A model generated the notes under the pieces. That model was not told where the DNA came from. It made no database searches and worked only from the letters and a program-made list of their open reading frames with translations. From the NCBI RefSeq assembly GCF_031844685.1, contig NZ_CP134605.1, forward strand, positions 2,562,001 to 2,626,000: DNA of 64,000 bases, in the 5' to 3' direction. Position 1 is the stretch's first letter, and each line of letters starts with the position of its first letter. Shown here in pieces: positions 37,108 through 46,149 of the stretch. The stretch is from Streptomyces sp. ITFR-21. Lineage in GTDB: Bacteria > Actinomycetota > Actinomycetes > Streptomycetales > Streptomycetaceae. The position numbers and the translations under genes were made by a program.

Positions 37108-38622
37108 TTGAGCGGTACGGGCGGGGAGGCGGGACAGGGCGACCGGGGCCGGCCGGAGCAGTCGGCGGGCGGCGGGCGGGACAGCGCGTTCACGCCGCCC
37201 GAGGGGATACCCGTGATCGTGCTGCCGCCGGAGGACGCCCGCTGGCAGGACCGGATGCGGGCCATGGTCCGGCTGCCCGCCACCGAGCGCCCGGCCCCGG
37301 CCCTCCCGCCGGAGCGCGGCGAGGGCGGGCCCGCCGTCCCCCGGGTGCTGGACCTGACGCTGCGGATCGGCGAACTTCTGCTGGCCGGCGGCGAGGGCGC
37401 CGAGGACGTGGAGGCGGCGATGTTCGGCGTCACCTACGCGTACGGGCTGGCCCGGGTGGAACCCGCCGTCACCTTCACCCTGCTCGGGATCTCGTACCAG
37501 CCCTCGCTGACCGAGCCGCCGCTGACCATGAGCCGTACGGTACGGCGGCGCGGCAGCGACTACACCCGGCTGGCGGCCGTCTTCGCGCTGGTCGGCGCGA
37601 TCACCGCGCACGAGGTGACGCTGGAGGAGGCGTACCGCCGGCTCGCCGGGATCCGCCGCAACCGGCACCCGTACGGCAGCTGGGTGCTGACCTGCGCGGC
37701 GGGCCTGCTGGCGGGCGCGGCCAGCGTCCTGGTCGGCGGCAGTCCGATCATCTTCGTGGCGGCGGCGATCGCCGCGATGCTCGGCGACCGGCTGGCGTGG
37801 CTGCTGGCCGGGCGCGGGCTGCCGGAGTTCTACCAGTTCGCCGCGGCCGCGATGCCGGCCGCCGCCATGGGTGTGCTGGTCGACCGCTACGCGCACTGGA
37901 TCCCCGGCGCGACGGGCGTGCCGTCCTCCGCGGTGATCACCGGCGGGCTCTTCGCGCTGCTGCCGGGCCGGGCGCTGGTGGCCGCCGTGCACGACGGCCT
38001 GACCGGCTTCTACATCACCGCCTCGGCCCGGCTGCTGGAGGTGATGTACCTGGTCGTCGGCATCGTCGTCGGCGTGACGCTGGTGCTGTACGTCGGGGTG
38101 TCGCTCGGCGCCGACCTCGATCCGGACCAAACACCGCCGGTCTACGACCACCCGTGGGTGCAGCTGGCCGCCGCGATGGCGTTGACCCTGGCGTTCGCGG
38201 TACTGCTCCAGTGCGAGCGGAACGTACTGCTGCTCGCCACCCTCAACGGCGGTGTCGGCTGGACGGTCTACGGGGTGCTGCACCAGCAGGCGGGCGGCAA
38301 CCAGCTCGCCGCCACCGCCGCCGCGGCCGGTCTGGTCGGCCTCTTCGGGCAGCTCATGGCCCGCTACCGGCACGTGTCCGTACTGCCCTACGTGACGACG
38401 GCGATCGGCCCGCTGCTGCCCGGTTCGGCCACGTACTTCGGTCTGCTCGCGGTCACCCAGCACCACCGCGACCAGGGCCTCGCCCAGCTCACCAAGGCCG
38501 CCGCCCTGGCCCTGGCGCTCGCCATCGGCGTCAACCTCGGCAACGAGATCGCCCGGCTCACTCTCAAGCCGCCGCCCGCCGCCCGCCCGCGCAAGGGCGC
38601 GAAGCGGACCCGCGGCTTCTGA
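37108..38622 (+). CDS. ThrE-type threonine/serine exporter
   Basis: 504 residues. The cytoplasmic N-terminal domain (RVLDLTLRIGELLLAGGEGAEDVE) and about ten following helices match the fused ThrE/DUF1212-DUF3815 exporters of actinobacteria, including HDGLTGFYITASARLLEV in the middle. The first about 70 residues are variable and Pro/Gly-rich. TTG at 37108 is only 4 bp from the DedA stop; downstream ATG codons near 37258 are alternatives. It exports threonine or serine, with proton or membrane-potential coupling. Confidence 0.85.
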   Translation: MSGTGGEAGQGDRGRPEQSAGGGRDSAFTPPEGIPVIVLPPEDARWQDRMRAMVRLPATERPAPALPPERGEGGPAVPRVLDLTLRIGELLLAGGEGAEDVEAAMFGVTYAYGLARVEPAVTFTLLGISYQPSLTEPPLTMSRTVRRRGSDYTRLAAVFALVGAITAHEVTLEEAYRRLAGIRRNRHPYGSWVLTCAAGLLAGAASVLVGGSPIIFVAAAIAAMLGDRLAWLLAGRGLPEFYQFAAAAMPAAAMGVLVDRYAHWIPGATGVPSSAVITGGLFALLPGRALVAAVHDGLTGFYITASARLLEVMYLVVGIVVGVTLVLYVGVSLGADLDPDQTPPVYDHPWVQLAAAMALTLAFAVLLQCERNVLLLATLNGGVGWTVYGVLHQQAGGNQLAATAAAAGLVGLFGQLMARYRHVSVLPYVTTAIGPLLPGSATYFGLLAVTQHHRDQGLAQLTKAAALALALAIGVNLGNEIARLTLKPPPAARPRKGAKRTRGF

Positions 38623-38790
38623 CGGGACCGGCCGGTAGGGCCGCGGCCCACGGGGACAGGGCCCCGGCCGGGCGGACACCGGCCGGTAGGACGGCCGACG
38701 GGCGGGAAGGCGAGGGGCGACGAACTGCGGGTGATCCGAGATGCCCGTATCGTCACCGTACGGTTCCCCATCCGGCCGGGAGGCCCCCGC

Positions 38791-40191
38791 ATGTCCCTGC
38801 ACAAAGGCTCCGGCGACCAGCACGACCTCGCGGTGAACCCGTTCTACGGAGCCGCCGACCCGGTAGGCGGGATGACGACCGCGCCGCCCAGGCACCGGCT
38901 GCCGGGCGGGCCGATGACGCCGTCGGCCGCGTACCAGCTGGTGCACGACGAGCTGATGCTCGACGGCAACTCGCGGCTGAACCTGGCCACCTTCGTCACC
39001 ACCTGGATGGAGCCGCAGGCGGCCGTCCTGATGGCCGAGTGCGCCGACAAGAACATGATCGACAAGGACGAGTACCCGCGCACCGCCGAGCTGGAGCGGC
39101 GCTGCGTGGCGATCCTGTCCGACCTGTGGAACGCGCCCGACCCGGGGGCGACCGTCGGCTGCTCGACGACCGGCTCCTCCGAGGCGTGCATGCTCGCCGG
39201 GATGGCGCTCAAGCGGCGCTGGTCCCAGCGCACCCCCGGTTATCCGGCGACCGCCAGACCGAACCTGGTGATGGGCGCGAACGTCCAGGTCTGCTGGGAG
39301 AAGTTCTGCGCGTTCTGGGAGGTGGAGCCGCGGCTCGCGCCGATGACCGGGGACCGGCTGCACCTGGACGCCGAGGCGGCGGTGCAGCTGTGCGACGAGA
39401 ACACCATCGGGGTGGTGGCCGTGCTCGGCTCCACCTTCGACGGGTCGTACGAGCCGGTCGCCGAGATCTGCGCGGCGCTGGACGCGTACGAGGAGCGGAC
39501 CGGCGTCCACGTCCCGGTGCACGTCGACGGGGCCTCCGGCGCCATGATCGCGCCCTTCCTCGACCCGGACCTGGTGTGGGACTTCCGGCTGCCGCGGGTG
39601 GCCTCGATCAACACCTCGGGCCACAAGTACGGGCTGGTCTACCCCGGCGTCGGCTGGGCGCTGTGGCGGGACGCCGACGCGCTGCCCGAGGAGCTGGTCT
39701 TCCGGGTCAACTACCTCGGCGGCGACATGCCGACCTTCGCGCTCAACTTCTCCCGGCCGGGCGCGCAGGTGGTGGCGCAGTACTACACCTTTCTGCGGCT
39801 GGGCTGGGAGGGCTTCCGGGCGGTGCAGCAGACCAGCCGGGACGTGGCGACCTCGCTGGCCGCCCGGCTGGCGGAACTGGAGGACTTCCAGCTGGTCACC
39901 CGGGGCGACCAGCTGCCGGTGTTCGCGGTGACGACGGCGCCGCAGGTGCGGCGGTACGACGTCTTCGACCTGTCGCGGCGGCTGCGGGAGCACGGCTGGC
40001 TGGTGCCGGCGTACACCTTCCCGGCGAACCGGCAGGACCTGGCGGTGCTGCGGGTGGTGTGCCGCAACGGCTTCTCCACCGACCTCGCCGACCTGCTGAT
40101 GGACGACCTGTCCCGGCTGCTGCCCGAACTGCGGCGCCAGCCGCACCCGACGAACCGTCCGGAGAGCGTGACGACCGCGTTCCACCACTGA
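38791..40191 (+). CDS. gadB: Glutamate decarboxylase
   Basis: 466 residues from ATG 38791, the same length as E. coli GadB, with GGGAGG about 8 bases upstream; an earlier GTG at 38731 is less likely. NLATFVTTWMEPQA, GCSTTGSSEACMLAGMAL and the PLP-lysine motif INTSGHKYGLVYPGVGW are diagnostic. The C-terminal His-His pair resembles the pH-sensitive tail of GadB. It converts glutamate to GABA, consuming a proton. No GABA antiporter gene is adjacent. Confidence 0.93.
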   Translation: MSLHKGSGDQHDLAVNPFYGAADPVGGMTTAPPRHRLPGGPMTPSAAYQLVHDELMLDGNSRLNLATFVTTWMEPQAAVLMAECADKNMIDKDEYPRTAELERRCVAILSDLWNAPDPGATVGCSTTGSSEACMLAGMALKRRWSQRTPGYPATARPNLVMGANVQVCWEKFCAFWEVEPRLAPMTGDRLHLDAEAAVQLCDENTIGVVAVLGSTFDGSYEPVAEICAALDAYEERTGVHVPVHVDGASGAMIAPFLDPDLVWDFRLPRVASINTSGHKYGLVYPGVGWALWRDADALPEELVFRVNYLGGDMPTFALNFSRPGAQVVAQYYTFLRLGWEGFRAVQQTSRDVATSLAARLAELEDFQLVTRGDQLPVFAVTTAPQVRRYDVFDLSRRLREHGWLVPAYTFPANRQDLAVLRVVCRNGFSTDLADLLMDDLSRLLPELRRQPHPTNRPESVTTAFHH

Positions 40192-40280
40192 GCGGGCCCG
40201 CCCGCGCCGGGCCCGCCCGCGCCGGGCCGGTCCGGACCGTGCCGCCCGGACCATGCCGGGCCGGGCCCCACCCGGCCGCA

Positions 40281-40350
40281 CCCGAGCCACCCGAGCCACC
40301 CGAGCCACCCGAGCCACCCGAGCCACCCGAGCCACCCGAGCCACCCGAGC
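40281..40350. repeat. 9-bp tandem repeat between gadB and the dodecin gene
   Basis: CCCGAGCCA is repeated head to tail nearly eight times (70 bp) with no variation. It lies 40 bp upstream of the dodecin start, so it may be in that gene's leader. Confidence 0.92.
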
Positions 40351-40389
40351 GAACGGCAAGAACCGCAATCACCGAAAGGGAGTTCCGCC

Positions 40390-40605
40390 ATGGCCGAGCA
40401 CACCTACCGCGTCACCGAGATCGTCGGCACCTCGCCGGAGGGCATCGACGCCGCCATCCGCAACGGCGTCCGGCGGGCCGCGCAGACGCTGCGCGAGCTC
40501 GACTGGTTCGAGGTCACCCAGGTCCGCGGGCACATCGTGGACGGCGAGGTGGAGCACTTCCAGGTGGGGCTGAAGGTCGGCTTCCGGCTGGAGGAGACGG
40601 CGTGA
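40390..40605 (+). CDS. Dodecin
   Basis: 71 residues, the standard dodecin size. HTYRVTEIVGTSPEGIDAAI, AAQTLRELDWFEVTQVRGHI with the flavin-stacking Trp, and FQVGLKVGFRLE match the family. Dodecins form hollow dodecamers that store or buffer FMN/FAD or CoA. ATG at 40390 follows GAAAGGGAG. It ends before a clear terminator. Confidence 0.95.
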   Translation: MAEHTYRVTEIVGTSPEGIDAAIRNGVRRAAQTLRELDWFEVTQVRGHIVDGEVEHFQVGLKVGFRLEETA

Positions 40606-40751
40606 GCCGTACCGCCTGAGCGGGGGGGCCGACACGGCCCGGAGCGAGAAGCCGGCGCGATCCGGAGCGGGGGCCGCGCGGCCCGGGACCAGGGGCCCGC
40701 GCGATCCGGAGCAGGACCCGGTCGCTCCGGAGCGACCGGCCCGTACGACCG

Positions 40752-40792
40752 CACCCCCGGACGGCCCCGATCCCGTGGGCTGTCCGGGGGTG
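40752..40792 (+). terminator. Terminator after the dodecin gene
   Basis: CACCCCCGGACGGCC (40752-40766) pairs with GGCTGTCCGGGGGTG (40778-40792) with one G-T wobble and an 11-base loop, followed by ATTTG. A separate 22-base perfect palindrome (CCGGTCGCTCC and its complement) at 40718-40739 lies just upstream. Confidence 0.8.
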
Positions 40793-40949
40793 ATTTGCCT
40801 GCGCGGGTGGCCCGGACGGGTCACCCGTGGTCGCGTGATCCGACAATACGTCAAATCCTGTGGTCATAGAGCGGGTAGCAGGCCGGACTCCTCACCAGCG
40901 GGTCCGGCCCCCGCGCCTTGGACGCCGACGCATGCCGGGGAGCCCCGTG

Positions 40950-41492
40950 ATGAGCCAGCAGGATCCGCCCACGCCACCGCCGTCCCCCGGACCCACGCCC
41001 CCCGGCTCGACCGGACCGACCCCCGCGGGCCCCACCGCCCAGCGCACCCCGGCCGGCGGCAGGCACCCGCACACGCACCCCGGGGCCGGCGGCGGCCAAG
41101 GCCCGTGGGCGGCCGGCGGCACCCTGTTCGCCGGCACGATGCTGCTGTTCGCGGGCGTACTGGCGGTCCTGGAGGGCATCGCCGGCATCGCCCGCGACGT
41201 GGTCTACGTCCGCACCCGCGGCTCGTACACGTACGAGTTCGACGTACGCGCCTGGGGCTGGATCCACTTCGCGCTCGGCATCGTCGCGGTCCTGGTCGGC
41301 GCCGGCGTGCTGCGCGGCGCCGGCTGGGCCCGGCTGACCGGCATCCTGATCGCCGGCCTGAGCATGGTGGCCAACTTCATCTTCCTGCCGTACCAGCCCG
41401 TGTGGTCGGTCATCATGGTCGCGATCGACGTCTTCGTGATCTGGGCGCTGGCCACCCACCACCCCTCGCGTGCCCAAGGCGGTCCGCAGTGA
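40950..41492 (+). CDS. DUF7144-type small membrane protein
   Basis: 180 residues. The first 55 are Pro/Gly/Thr-rich and probably cytoplasmic. Four helices follow, with the family's recognisable GGTLFAGTMLLFAGVLAVLEG, YEFDVRAWGWIHFALG and FLPYQPVWSVIMVAIDVFVI. The function is unknown. ATG at 40950 (GGGAG upstream) is preferred over ATG at 40932. The stop overlaps the start of the MreB-like gene (GTGA), so the two proteins should be made together. Confidence 0.82.
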   Translation: MSQQDPPTPPPSPGPTPPGSTGPTPAGPTAQRTPAGGRHPHTHPGAGGGQGPWAAGGTLFAGTMLLFAGVLAVLEGIAGIARDVVYVRTRGSYTYEFDVRAWGWIHFALGIVAVLVGAGVLRGAGWARLTGILIAGLSMVANFIFLPYQPVWSVIMVAIDVFVIWALATHHPSRAQGGPQ

Positions 41493-42565
41493 TCACGAAC
41501 TCCGCGCACATCCCGCCGAACCCCACGCTGGACCAGCTGCGCCGCTGCACGATGGCCGTGGACCTGGGCGCCGCCCGCACCCGGGTGTTCCTGCGCGGCC
41601 GGGGTCTGGTCGCGGACGAGCCGAGCGTGGTGGCGTTCGACGTACGGACCGGCGCGCTGATCGCGGTGGGCGCCCGCGCCGAGATGATGGCGGGCCGCAC
41701 CCCGGACCACATCCGGGTGGCCCGCCCGGTGGCCGGCGGCGCGGTGGTCGACATCGCGATGGCCCAGCGGATGCTGCGGCACATCCTCGGCGACAAGCTG
41801 GGCCGCCGCTGGCTGCGGATGTCCCTGGTCCGCGGCATGCCGGTGATGCGGGCGGCGGTGTGCATGCCGCACGGCAGCGAGCCGATCGCCCGCCGGGCGG
41901 CCGTCGAGACGCTCTACGGGCTCGGCGCGCGCCGGGTGGAGCTGGTGGACACGCTGATCGCGGCGGCGGTGGGCTGCGGACTGCCGGTGGAGCACCCCGA
42001 GGCCACCATGATCGTGGTCTGCGGCGCCGGTACGACGCAGGTCGCGGTGCTGTCGCTGGGCGCGATCGTGTCCGCCGGCACCGTGCCCGTCGGCGGCGAC
42101 GCCATCGACCGGGCGGTGGTCGAGCACCTACGCACCCTGCACGAGCTGTTGCTGCCCAGCCAGGCGGTCCGCCCGCTGCACCAGATGCTCGGCAGCCCCG
42201 GCAGCGGCGGCACCGCCACCACCGAGGTGCACGGGCGGGACGTGCGCAGCGGGCTGGCCCGTACCGTCCTGGTCGAGACCGAGGGCGTACGGCACGCGAT
42301 GCGCACCCCTTTGACGTCGGTGCTGGACGCGATCACCTCGGTGCTGCGGCACTGCCCGCCCGACCTGGTCGCCGACCTCGCCGACCGCGGCATCATGCTG
42401 GCCGGCGGCAGCGCGAAGATGCCCGGCCTGGACCTGATGCTGCGCCAGTTCACCGAGATGCCGGTGCACGTCGCCCCGAACCCCGACACGGTGGCGGTAC
42501 GCGGCCTGGGCGCGATGATCGAGGGCAAGGTGCGGCCGATGCCGCTGGACCTGCTGGCGGTCTGA
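41489..42565 (+). CDS. MreB/Mbl-like actin homologue
   Basis: 358 residues. The actin-fold ATPase landmarks are recognisable but diverged: phosphate-1 MAVDLGAARTRVFLRG, phosphate-2 MIVVCGAGTTQVAVLSLG, an adenosine motif GIMLAGGSAKMPGLD, and the MreB-like RPVAGGAVVDIAMAQRMLRHI. Glu-Ile-Ala and Gly-Gly signatures are partly changed, for example VCGAGT where MreB has DIGGGT. Streptomycetes have MreB, Mbl and shorter relatives involved in spore-wall synthesis; this isolated gene is not in the mre cluster. It overlaps the membrane-protein gene, which may anchor it. Confidence 0.8.
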   Translation: MITNSAHIPPNPTLDQLRRCTMAVDLGAARTRVFLRGRGLVADEPSVVAFDVRTGALIAVGARAEMMAGRTPDHIRVARPVAGGAVVDIAMAQRMLRHILGDKLGRRWLRMSLVRGMPVMRAAVCMPHGSEPIARRAAVETLYGLGARRVELVDTLIAAAVGCGLPVEHPEATMIVVCGAGTTQVAVLSLGAIVSAGTVPVGGDAIDRAVVEHLRTLHELLLPSQAVRPLHQMLGSPGSGGTATTEVHGRDVRSGLARTVLVETEGVRHAMRTPLTSVLDAITSVLRHCPPDLVADLADRGIMLAGGSAKMPGLDLMLRQFTEMPVHVAPNPDTVAVRGLGAMIEGKVRPMPLDLLAV

Positions 42566-42858
42566 GAGGCACCGCCCTATCCGCGGCGGGCGGCAGGCGC
42601 GGGCGGGGGGGCGCGGGCGAAGCTGGGCGGGCGCGCCAAGGAGCGGCCGGGCGGGCACCGACGGCGGCGGGCGCGGGCGGGGTTGGGGCCGGGCTGGAAC
42701 TGGGCTGGAACTGGGCTGGAGCTGGGTGAGCGCGGGCGAGGTTGGGGCCGGGTAGGCGCGGCCGGGCCACTGGCACCGGCTGGGGGCGCGTGCGGAGCTG
42801 AGCAGGCGCGGCAAGGCGCGGCAAGGCGCGGCCGGGCGGGGCCGGGGCCGGATGGCCG
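42566..42858. other. 293-bp intergenic region with strong strand skew
   Basis: The forward strand is almost only G-rich motifs. Three tandem 11-mers (GGCTGGAACTG type) lie at 42692-42724 and several GGGCGCGGGCGGGG runs surround them. The flanking genes are convergent. No gene or clear hairpin is visible; the G runs could form quadruplexes. Confidence 0.5.
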
Positions 42859-43905
42859 TCAGCGGGGTCCGAAGGTGGCCGCGTCGGCGGCGGAGTGGCC
42901 GTGGTGCCAGCCTTCGCGGTCGCGGCCCTTGAGGCGGGACGTGGTGGTCGACGGGAAGAGGCGGCGCGTCTCGGACTCGACGGCGAGGTCGCGGGAGGCG
43001 AGGACCGGCAGCAGGTCGGGGGCGGCGCTGTCGCCGACCTCCGCGGTCACGGCGGCGCTGAGGCGTTCACCGATCCGGGCGGCGTACGCGATCAGGAAGG
43101 ACTCGCGGAAGTCGCGGGAACGGGAGGCGCCGCGGCGCAGCGCGCGGTCGGCCTGGACCAGCAGCGAGGTGTAGAGGAGTTCGACGGCGTCGAGGTCGGT
43201 GTCGTGGCCGACGACCGTCGAGAAGCCGAAGTCGGCGGACCACACCGCCTGGCAGCGGTTGGCCGAGGCGACGGCGTCCAGCAGCAGGGCCTTGGCGCCC
43301 TCGTAGGGGCGGTCGACGCCGATCCGGCGGGCGCCGGGGCCGGGGCCGCCCGCGCCCCCGCCGGCCACCAGCGCCTCGTCGATGCTGTGCCGGGCCATCA
43401 GGTGCTGGGCCTTCGCCGACAGCGCCTCGGCCTCCTCGGGAAACCCGGTGGACTCCGCCTTGGCCAGCAGCGCGCGGATCCGCCCGAGCGCCTTGCCCGC
43501 GGCGCCCGCAGCGGGTCCGGAGGCGGACGCGGGGCGCGGCGGTGTCAGGGCGGCGATGCGCGGCAGCCGCCCGTACAGGCACAGCACCTCCACCGCGAGG
43601 CCCGCCGCGGAGAACCGGTCGAGCCGCTCCCGCCCGGCGAAGTCCGCGAGCCCGTCCCCGCCCTCGGCCAGCGCGACGGCCGCCCGGCGGTGCCGCGCGC
43701 CCAACTCCCGCTCCGCCATCCGCAGCAGGTCAGCGCTCCCCCACCCGCGCCCCGCGCACTCCCGCCCCACCCGCGCCGCCAACCGCCCGGCGATCCCGCT
43801 CCACGCGTCCCCACTGGCCGCCAGCACCGAAGCGGCCCCGTCCACCTCGGCCTCCCCGCCCCCGGCCGCCAACGCCCGCCCGAACGCCACCTCGAATTCC
43901 TCCAC
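42859..43905 (-). CDS. DUF2786-domain protein
   Basis: 348 residues. The DUF2786 core is ALGRIRALLAKAESTGFPEEAEALSAKAQ-like (about residues 140-170), followed by an accessory domain with RSRDFRESFLIAYAARIGERL, seen in many actinobacterial and phage proteins of unknown role. The N-terminal 130 residues are Ala/Arg/Gly-rich helices. GTG at 43903-43905 is used. No partner gene is evident. Confidence 0.8.
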   Translation of the reverse strand: MEEFEVAFGRALAAGGGEAEVDGAASVLAASGDAWSGIAGRLAARVGRECAGRGWGSADLLRMAERELGARHRRAAVALAEGGDGLADFAGRERLDRFSAAGLAVEVLCLYGRLPRIAALTPPRPASASGPAAGAAGKALGRIRALLAKAESTGFPEEAEALSAKAQHLMARHSIDEALVAGGGAGGPGPGARRIGVDRPYEGAKALLLDAVASANRCQAVWSADFGFSTVVGHDTDLDAVELLYTSLLVQADRALRRGASRSRDFRESFLIAYAARIGERLSAAVTAEVGDSAAPDLLPVLASRDLAVESETRRLFPSTTTSRLKGRDREGWHHGHSAADAATFGPR

Positions 43906-44449
43906 CCCCCCATTGTCGACGCCCCCCGCCGCACGCGGCCCGCGCCACCCACCGGACCGCGCGCCCGGCCCCTCGCGGCGGGTTTCCGGACCCGTCGGCC
44001 GGTGACCGGTCACCCGCGCAGTTCCCCGCGCCCCGCATCGGAAACCCCGAGCGGTGCGGGGCCCCGGCCCGCCCCCGCGCGGCGCCTCCGCGATGGCGGG
44101 TACCGCACACAACCGTCACGACGGCGCACCAGGCCGCGCGCCCGGCCCCTCACGGCGGGTTTCCGGACCACCGGACCAGTGCGTGGCCGACCGCACCGTT
44201 CCCCGCGCCCCCTCGGGCACCCCGAACGGGTGCGGACCCCCGAGCTCTCCGGAGGGGGCGCCCTCGGGCGGCGCGGGGGCCCGGTCGGCCGCTCAGCAGG
44301 CCGCTCGCGGCAGGCGCCCGGACCACCAGGACCAGTACGTCGCCGACCGCGCGGTTCCCCGCGCCCCCCTCAGGAGCACCCCGGGCCGAGGCCGTACCCG
44401 GGGGCCCGGGGGCGTGCGTCGGGTCGGTGCTCCACCCCGGTGAGGGGCG
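43906..44449. other. 544-bp gene-free region filled by degenerate tandem repeats
   Basis: It holds the promoter of the leftward DUF2786 gene at its left end, and otherwise consists of the repeat described at 43959-44420. No credible frame. Confidence 0.65.
43959..44420. repeat. Three degenerate tandem copies of a ~176-bp element
   Basis: Related blocks start near 43959, 44134 and 44311 (spacing about 175 and 177 bp). Each has GCGCCCGG...GGCGGGTTTCCGGAC or a shortened version, then a GACCAGT/GTGACC segment, then the very similar GTTCCCCGCGCCCC. The GTTCCCCGCGCCCC motif is a common dispersed repeat in streptomycete intergenic DNA, here in tandem. Confidence 0.7.
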
Positions 44450-45355
44450 CTACTCGCCCTGGGCGATCTCGATGGAGCCGTGGAGGTCGTGGGCCGCTTC
44501 CAGGGCGCAGGCGGCGGAGAGGGTGAGGCAGCAGGCGAGGACGGCGGCGATGGCGCGGGGGGCGCGGGTGGGGGTGTGGGCCGGGGCGAGGAGGGCGGCG
44601 ACGCGGCGGGGGACGGGGCCGGTGGTGGCCGAGAGGGACGCCGCGCTGGGGCGGGTGGCGGCCAGGGCGGCGCGGCCGATCGCGCGGGCGGCGACGCGGC
44701 GGTCCCCGACGGCCGCCGCGGCGGACTCGTCGGCCCAGCGTTCGAGCGCGTAGGACAGCGGTGAGCGGAGCAGCCGCAGCGCCGGGTGGCACGCGCAGGA
44801 CAGCGCGACCGCGGTGAGGAAGAGGTGGTGGCGCCCGGCGAGGTGGGCGCGCTCGTGCGCGAGCAGCGCCTCGCGCTCCGCCGGGTCGAGCGCCCGCAGC
44901 ATGCCGCTGGTCACCACGATCCGCCCGGGGCGACCGGGCAGCGCGTACGCGTCGGGTCCGGGGTCGGGCAGCACCGTCAGGTCCCCCGCCGCCGTGCCGG
45001 TCGCCGCCGCGGCCCGCCGCGCCCTGGCCGGGTGGACGACGTGCAGCCGCAGCGTCCGCAGCAGCGCCACGACGACCGCCGCGAGCAGCCCCGCCGCCCC
45101 GCACGCGGCCGGCACGGTGACCTGGTCCCCCACCACCGGCAGCACCAGGTGGCCGAGGGCGGCGACCGGCGGCAGCCGCAGCGCCCCGGCGCCGGCCAGC
45201 AGCGCCAGCGCGGCGCTTGCGCACGCCGCGAGCGTCACCGCCGACACCGCCAGCAGCCAGGCCGCCGCCCTCGGCGGCAACTCCTCCGCCAGCCGCCGCG
45301 CGGCCGGCGCCGCGACCAGCGGCAGCAGCAGGGGCACCCACACGGCGACGCTCAC
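44450..45355 (-). CDS. M56-family (BlaR1-like) membrane metallopeptidase
   Basis: 301 residues with four helices. The peptidase motif HERAHLAGRHH (HExxH) is between the second pair, and LERWADESAAAAVGDRR follows as in other M56 proteins. It lacks the extracellular penicillin-binding sensor domain of true BlaR1. The GTG start overlaps the stop of the BlaI-type repressor gene by 4 bp; in such pairs the protease is thought to trigger repressor cleavage. Confidence 0.88.
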   Translation of the reverse strand: MSVAVWVPLLLPLVAAPAARRLAEELPPRAAAWLLAVSAVTLAACASAALALLAGAGALRLPPVAALGHLVLPVVGDQVTVPAACGAAGLLAAVVVALLRTLRLHVVHPARARRAAAATGTAAGDLTVLPDPGPDAYALPGRPGRIVVTSGMLRALDPAEREALLAHERAHLAGRHHLFLTAVALSCACHPALRLLRSPLSYALERWADESAAAAVGDRRVAARAIGRAALAATRPSAASLSATTGPVPRRVAALLAPAHTPTRAPRAIAAVLACCLTLSAACALEAAHDLHGSIEIAQGE

Positions 45356-46038
45356 GACGCGTCCCCCGCCGCGCCGCCCCCGGCGTCCGTCCCCGCCCCG
45401 CGCCCAGTCCCCGCGTCCCCCGCCGACGCCGAACCCGCGCCCGCACCGGCCGCCGCGCCCGCGCGGTCCTCCGTCGAGCCGGGCCCGGTCCCGGCACCCA
45501 CACCCGCGCGCCCCTCCGGTCCGGCCCCCGCCGCACCCGCACCCGCCGACGGCGTCCCGCCCCCCGCGCCCGCGTCCCCCGCCGACGCCGAACCCGCGCC
45601 GCCCCCCGCCCCCGCCCCCGCCCCCGCCTCCGCGGAGTCCGCGTCCGCGTCCGCGTCGCGCAGCAGCGCCCGCAGGAGGGCCTCGTCGGCGGGGTTGAGT
45701 TCGGAGACGAAGCGGGCCAGGACCGTACCGCGGTCGTCGGAGGCGGACTTGTCGAGTTCGGTGCGCATCCGCCGGGCCGCGAGGCCCGGGGGGTCCTGGA
45801 CGGGCAGGTAGGCGTAGCCGCGGCCGGCCCGGGCGCGGCTGACCGTACCCTTCTCGTACAGGCGGGCCAGGATGGTGGTCACGGTCGTCCGGGCGAGACC
45901 GGCGCCGAGGTCGCGCTGGACGTCGGCCGGGGTGAGCGCGCGACCGCCGGCCGCCCAGAGCGCCGCCAGGACGCTCGCCTCCAGCCCACCCGACGGGCGG
46001 CGGGCCGCACCGCCCCCCGGCCCCGGCAGATCCCGCAT
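45352..46038 (-). CDS. BlaI/MecI/CopY-family repressor with a long Ala/Gly tail
   Basis: 228 residues. Residues about 18-125 are the family's winged-helix and dimer domain (LEASVLAALWAAGGRALTPA, ARTTVTTILARLYEKGTVSR, NPADEALLRALLRDAD). The last about 100 residues are repetitive Ala/Gly/Ser/Asp, with SASAGDAG appearing twice, encoded by duplicated DNA around 45410-45460 and 45560-45610. Normal members are about 120-130 residues. It should repress its own operon from the palindrome at 46081, and the M56 partner should relieve repression. Confidence 0.87.
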   Translation of the reverse strand: MRDLPGPGGGAARRPSGGLEASVLAALWAAGGRALTPADVQRDLGAGLARTTVTTILARLYEKGTVSRARAGRGYAYLPVQDPPGLAARRMRTELDKSASDDRGTVLARFVSELNPADEALLRALLRDADADADSAEAGAGAGAGGGAGSASAGDAGAGGGTPSAGAGAAGAGPEGRAGVGAGTGPGSTEDRAGAAAGAGAGSASAGDAGTGRGAGTDAGGGAAGDAS

Positions 46039-46080
46039 GGATCGCCCCTTCCCGCGCGTTCGCCTAGAGTGCCCTAGAGC

Positions 46081-46098
46081 GACTACATCACTGTAGTC
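46081..46098. promoter_or_regulatory. BlaI-type operator
   Basis: GACTACA-TCAC-TGTAGTC is a perfect palindrome with 7-bp arms, the TACA...TGTA form known for actinobacterial BlaI sites. It lies 42 bp upstream of the repressor start (46038) and 51 bp upstream of the divergent DedA gene (46150), so one site could control both. Confidence 0.8.
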
Positions 46099-46149
46099 GG
46101 AAGGGCGCATCGCCGCGCCCCCGGACCCATTATGAGAGGGCCCCACCCC

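Noticed and set aside
36862..40368. A very long open frame on the reverse strand (over 1100 codons) opposite ThrE and gadB.
   Set aside because: It is antisense to two clear genes, has Arg/Gly/Val/His-rich composition typical of high-GC shadow frames and no domain.
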